Assembly (NCBI GenBank): GCA_933228895.1
Contig: OW121854.1
Span: 11,721,131 to 11,785,130 of the forward strand
From: Platycnemis pennipes
Taxonomy: Eukaryota > Arthropoda > Insecta > Odonata > Platycnemididae
Direction of reading: 5' to 3'
DNA: 64,000 bases
Below, piece by piece: positions 1 through 64,000 of the stretch; the stretch's first letter is position 1; every line of letters starts with the position of its first letter. The translations under genes and the position numbers were made by a program. The notes under the pieces were generated by a model that saw only the letters and a program-made list of their open reading frames with translations, was not told the origin of the DNA and ran no database searches.

Positions 1-163
1 ATAAACATTAATGAAACTCACGTAAACATTCACGATAATGGAATGCAATTGTAAAAATGTCATGTATAAATACAGAAGTATTGTAAACTATTAGAATAAA
101 CACATGTTTGCAAATAAACATTAATTAAACTCACGTAAACATTCACGATAATGGAATGCAATT
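1..163. repeat. Imperfect tandem duplication
   Basis: Bases 1-50 (ataaacattaatgaaactca...) recur almost unchanged at 114-163, giving a period of about 113 bp. The array probably continues upstream of the window. No coding content is seen. Confidence 0.75.
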
Positions 164-325
164 TCGCACTTAGTGAAAGAAGCAGCACTTTCTGTGATAT
201 TTAGTTTTACTCAAATGAAATAAAAATCTCAGAAAAATTAGTCAGATACCTTACCTACAGATGCTATATACATACAGATGTCACTCATCAATTGAATAAC
301 TCATGAGTTTATAATGACGATTAAA

Positions 326-634
326 TTAATCTGAGTCACTAACATCTAAATCACACTCACTGTCACTCCGTCCTTCAGCTTCGCTCTCACATACTTCGAT
401 TTCTTTCAGTAGAGCCAGAACCTCTTCTGGCAAGCACCTAAACTTCCTTGTAGGAAGGTTTCTGAGCCTGGAAATATACGGGTCTGAGGAAATGAGAAGC
501 TGGTGAAAGACATCTTCCATGGTCACTTCTCGGGAGAATTTTCGGTAATATCCTTCCCGATACCTTCGGATGTCTTGGTTTGGCGCCTCTTGCGCTTCCT
601 CCGAAAGCATGCTGATTGCACAAGGCCGCCACAC
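326..634 (-). pseudogene. Unrecognised 102-aa open frame, probably transposon-derived
   Basis: A minus-strand frame of 102 codons with an acidic, Ser/Asp/Glu-rich C terminus (ends DLDVSDSD). It abuts and slightly overlaps the end of an inverted-repeat element (622-1788), so the apparent start Met is probably not original. I do not recognise the family. Possibilities are the last exon of a DNA-transposon accessory protein or a chance frame; the biased, coherent composition slightly favours the former. Confidence 0.3.
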
Positions 635-1788
635 ACCATAAGCGATGCTAAGCGAGAGAGCTGTTCTCGCTACGTGTCTTGAAATCTCTCCAACGGATTT
701 CCTACTGTCCGCTCACGCCAAACGCGAGACATGCCAACCTAGGCTTGTGCGATGACCGATTTTGATCATCGATTTTCGAAGAAAAAATTTCATCGAAATG
801 CTTCGATGACGATGGCTGTCATCGATCATCGAATATAGTGTACACGATGATCGATGAATATCGATGATCGATGACTGTCGATGATCGATGAATTACGATG
901 ACCGATGACTTTCGATGATCGGTGCGGATGTCTCGGTTGGCAGTTTGGTGTGGCTATGTATTAAAGAGGGAAACAAGCACAAAGTTACAAATTAAGCAAA
1001 AACTCTTTGTTGTGGTGTAATGCAATTCTCACATCCGCATTTTCATCGGTGAGTTAGATGTCGGTCGTCCAACACCACGTTTCCTGCATCGCTGAAGAAC
1101 AGCTCTGACGACGCTGAAGTGGCAGGACTACAGAGGTATTTCCTCGCGTACTTCTGAAGGCGGGGATACACAGTTCCTTCCTGTCCCTAAACCAATGTTG
1201 GACGTCCGAAGATTTGGATAAAGCTGGGACTTCCTCGTACTTGTGGAGGTCCGCCAGGAATGGGTCGTCAGCAGTGGTAGCGTTTCTCGTGTCAGCAGCA
1301 CATCACGACTCATTGACATCGATGATTCGCATCAACTCATCGACATCGATGATTCTCATCGACTCATCGACATCGATGATTCTCATCGACTCATCGCAGT
1401 CGATGGTCGATGACATTCATCGTCATCGATTTCAGTCATCGCACCGCGATAACTGACAATTTTCTCTTCGCTTAGCTTTCGTGGCGCATGCGCAGTTCCG
1501 ATTGCTACCATCTCTCGTCAACAAGTCAACAATGAGAGTCGAAATACGAACCATACGAACTTTGGTACGGCAGGAAGCAAGAAGAGTGACGTGAGAATTG
1601 AAGATGGAAGAATTACTTATTTCCGAAGTGGAAAAGTATCCATGCCAACGTAACGGAAAACGTAAACATCCCGCCATCTTGTTACGTAGCTCGGTGTGCT
1701 TAGCTGCTGGTGTGAGGGCGCGCGTAGCGGATGTCTGCGTCGAGAACAACTCTCTCGCTTAGCATCGCTTTCGGTGTGTGGCGGCCTT
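622..1788. mobile_element. Non-autonomous DNA element with about 50-bp TIRs
   Basis: Bases 622-672 (AAGGCCGCCACACACC..., through AAGCGAGAGAG.TGTTCTCG) are repeated inverted at 1739-1788 with only a few mismatches. The interior contains a hAT deletion derivative (740-1443). No clear target-site duplication is visible at the outer ends, so the superfamily is undecided. Confidence 0.7.
740..1443 (-). mobile_element. hAT deletion derivative with TCGATGA subterminal repeats
   Basis: It begins with the TIR TAGGCTTGTGCGATGA at 740, identical to the TIR of the hAT copy at 16326-17997. The other end keeps only TCATCGCA at 1436-1443. Between them, on the minus strand, is a decayed C-terminal hAT transposase segment (about 960-1260) equivalent to 17409-17726. 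Both subterminal zones (about 755-930 and 1300-1440) are dense in TCGATGA/TCATCGA. Nested inside the 622-1788 element. Confidence 0.85.
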
Positions 1789-2158
1789 TAGGCATGTAAT
1801 ACCATGGATACGTTTTGACTAATTGCCTTGCGGTATCCATGGCATATTCATCGAAACGGCGCGCCGTTGTTAATATCGCTCATTAGACGCTTCGAAACGG
1901 CAGTGTCTAGCTGCCGTTACGATGGGGAAGAAAGTAACAACCTCATTCAGGACTACGGAAGGACTGACACAAGGCTATGTCTCCTGCTCTTTTGAAAATT
2001 ATATCCAGAAAGTATTGATGCCACTTATGGAAATGGTTTTGTTAATTCGACGAGAAGGAAGGAAGGGTTAGGATTGGCGAGACGCTTATTACTGATCCTT
2101 TTCCCGCCCACACTGTTTTATGCCAGTCAATCTCATGTCTCTCTCTCTTTCTTTGCAG

Positions 2159-62529
<60,371 letters not shown>

Positions 62530-62697
62530 GTGAGCCTACTTCTCTGATTTTCTGTCTAGATATTTTTCATGTGTTGGATATTGTATAATGGCACTTTCTA
62601 AACCATGTATGTACTTTGAATTTTCTGGGTGAATTATAACAGTGCATGATATTAATGCTGAGAGCACTAAGTTTGCAGTACATCTAATGTAAACCCT

Positions 62698-62756
62698 ATT
62701 TTAACGTCTACATCTGGTTGTATGTTGTTTTTTATGAACCAGATGTACGTTAAAAT
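62698..62756 (+). repeat. 59-nt stem-loop in a CaMKII intron
   Basis: ATTTTAACG(TC)TACATCTGGTT pairs perfectly with AACCAGATGTACGTTAAAAT except for a 2-nt bulge; the loop is 17 nt. It lies 169 bp downstream of the 62446-62529 exon. The size is compatible with a microRNA precursor or a tiny foldback element; sequence alone cannot decide. Confidence 0.75.
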
Positions 62757-64000
62757 TACATTTTTCATTTCTTACACTTGCATAACTTCATTCTCCCAGG
62801 AAAGTTAGATGACATGTTACCAACTAATCTTCAACTAGGTGACTCATATTGGATTCATTGCTATTTTTTGCTGTCACGGTTTTCTCTGGCATACGGGAAT
62901 AAGTCCTAGCTTTGGCAACTAATTTTGAATGAATACATAACCCTTTTATTAGTACCAATAGAGTTTACAGTAAAAAAGCTATATTTTTCTTAATTGCCAA
63001 GCGGAAATGACAAATGAAGTTTAATTGGTTTTAATTTCAGAAGGGAGATACATATTCGGAATTTGGTTCACTGGCATGGCATCACCAAAGTCTCTTTGCC
63101 AACAGTAGTTAAGTCAGTGATGCCTTTGGCTCTAGCCATGTTACTTGTGGAGTGTTGTAAAATTCTACAAAGAACAAACATCTTAAATGCCTGAAAATAC
63201 CTAAAATAATTCCATCTCTTAAGTAATTGTAACCAATTAAGATTGCTTTTGTTCATATGATAATAATATATTAATTTGCAGTTATTTCCATTCAGTTATA
63301 ATCTATTTCTTAGAACTTGTCCCTATAATAGGTTTATGTTCATTTCTTACCCAGCCAGCACAGTGTGTGTACTTACCTTATTTGTTTTTTGCAAAAAAAT
63401 CACATAAATAACAAGTAGGTTGCATGCAATAAAGTAAATCAGTCATGCAAGAAAATGGTGACTGAAGTATAAGGAACTGGCACGGTGGTAGTATAGAAGG
63501 TGCCATAATGGTTTTGGCAGTCATTTGTTGATTCCCAGATTCACCACCTGTGTTGATGTTCACGAGACTCACAGTTAAGAGTCGGGGTGAAAGTGCGACA
63601 GGGAGAGAGCCGAGTGATTAGCAGAGACGTAGCTCTGGACGTAGAGTCACCAAGTACATATCTGTATGCGCACTTAGTGCAGAAAATCAGGCTCAGATTT
63701 ATTCATAGTGGCGCTTGAATGTCAACCAGGGATAGCTGTACTTGCTGTTGCTCAGTGAAGTGGTTCTCTCTTCCTCCATTATTTTTACGGAGATGATTGC
63801 TATGCACAAAAGAATTCATATGTTCATTTTAAATCCTCTTTCTCCTAATGAATTATTTGCTGAAATATTACCATGCATTTGAGAGCGGAAGTTTTCATCG
63901 GATGCAGATTATTTGATCTGCCCACCTTGAACATATTTTTACAATTTATGGTTGTATCTGTGTGTGTGTGTGCACTCATATGTATAAAGTTGATTTTTCT
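62757..64000. other. Intronic sequence, no standard CaMKII exon found
   Basis: No segment encodes GAILTTMLATRNFS or the linker. A candidate but doubtful alternative exon starts at 63041. A (GT)n run lies at 63961-63973. Confidence 0.5.

Noticed and set aside
63355..63380. End-like sequence of element X (cccagccagcacagtgtg)
   Set aside because: No array, core or inverted partner is found nearby.

Overview
This is a repeat-dense eukaryotic window, most likely from an insect or another arthropod. It carries one recognisable host gene. On the + strand, nine coding segments separated by large introns encode the kinase domain and the start of the regulatory segment of calcium/calmodulin-dependent protein kinase II (CaMKII). 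The segments lie at 2159-2218, 26508-26562, 34842-34980, 41352-41454, 46049-46132, 47593-47687, 61792-61914 and 62446-62529 (eight exons, one of them equal to two fused vertebrate exons). Their reading phases join perfectly from the alpha-C helix region to the first half of the calmodulin-binding helix. The 5' exons (start codon, glycine-rich loop, catalytic lysine) and the 3' exons (rest of the calmodulin site, linker, hub) lie outside the window. The intron after the HRDLK exon has a GC donor (GC-AG intron).

Nearly everything else is transposable elements and their debris, in both orientations, inside the introns. 0-11.5 kb: a hAT deletion derivative inside another inverted-repeat element, a 5-bp-TSD MITE, a TTAA-targeted MITE, several RTE-like LINE copies, and a tRNA-derived SINE. 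11.5-15.7 kb: mostly unassigned, with a broken THAP-domain coding piece and a foldback. 15.7-18.3 kb: a layered locus in which a SINE is split by two hAT-type elements, one of which is itself split by a 5'-truncated Jockey-like LINE. 19-20.7 kb: a 1.6-kb foldback. 21.1-25.9 kb: a large inverted-repeat element holding a 3.3-kb near-palindrome made of 137-bp tandem units. 27.7-30.6 kb: a piggyBac-like element with an RTE-like LINE inside. 30.9-31.9 kb: a second member of the 21-kb family with different terminal arrays. 32.5-40 kb: RTE, Penelope-like and Jockey-like fragments. 42.4-45.3 kb: motif-array elements and a hAT MITE. 49-55.4 kb: Penelope-like fragments with hammerhead-type ribozyme cores, another hAT MITE, a second copy of the 5-bp-TSD MITE, and the best preserved RTE-like RT. 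57.8-60.7 kb: a degenerate pogo/Tigger element.

The most unusual theme is a set of short elements whose terminal regions are built from degenerate, self-complementary copies of one short motif that differs between elements (TCGATGA, GGTAATTTAC, CACAGTGTG, ACTGGTGAA, CAGTTACTG, AAGGTGCC, TGTATTGAATA, GGATATCCAT, GGTTCCGG). In one family (21.1 kb and 30.9 kb) the core is homologous but the arm motif has been replaced. All comparisons were made by eye; no database search was run.
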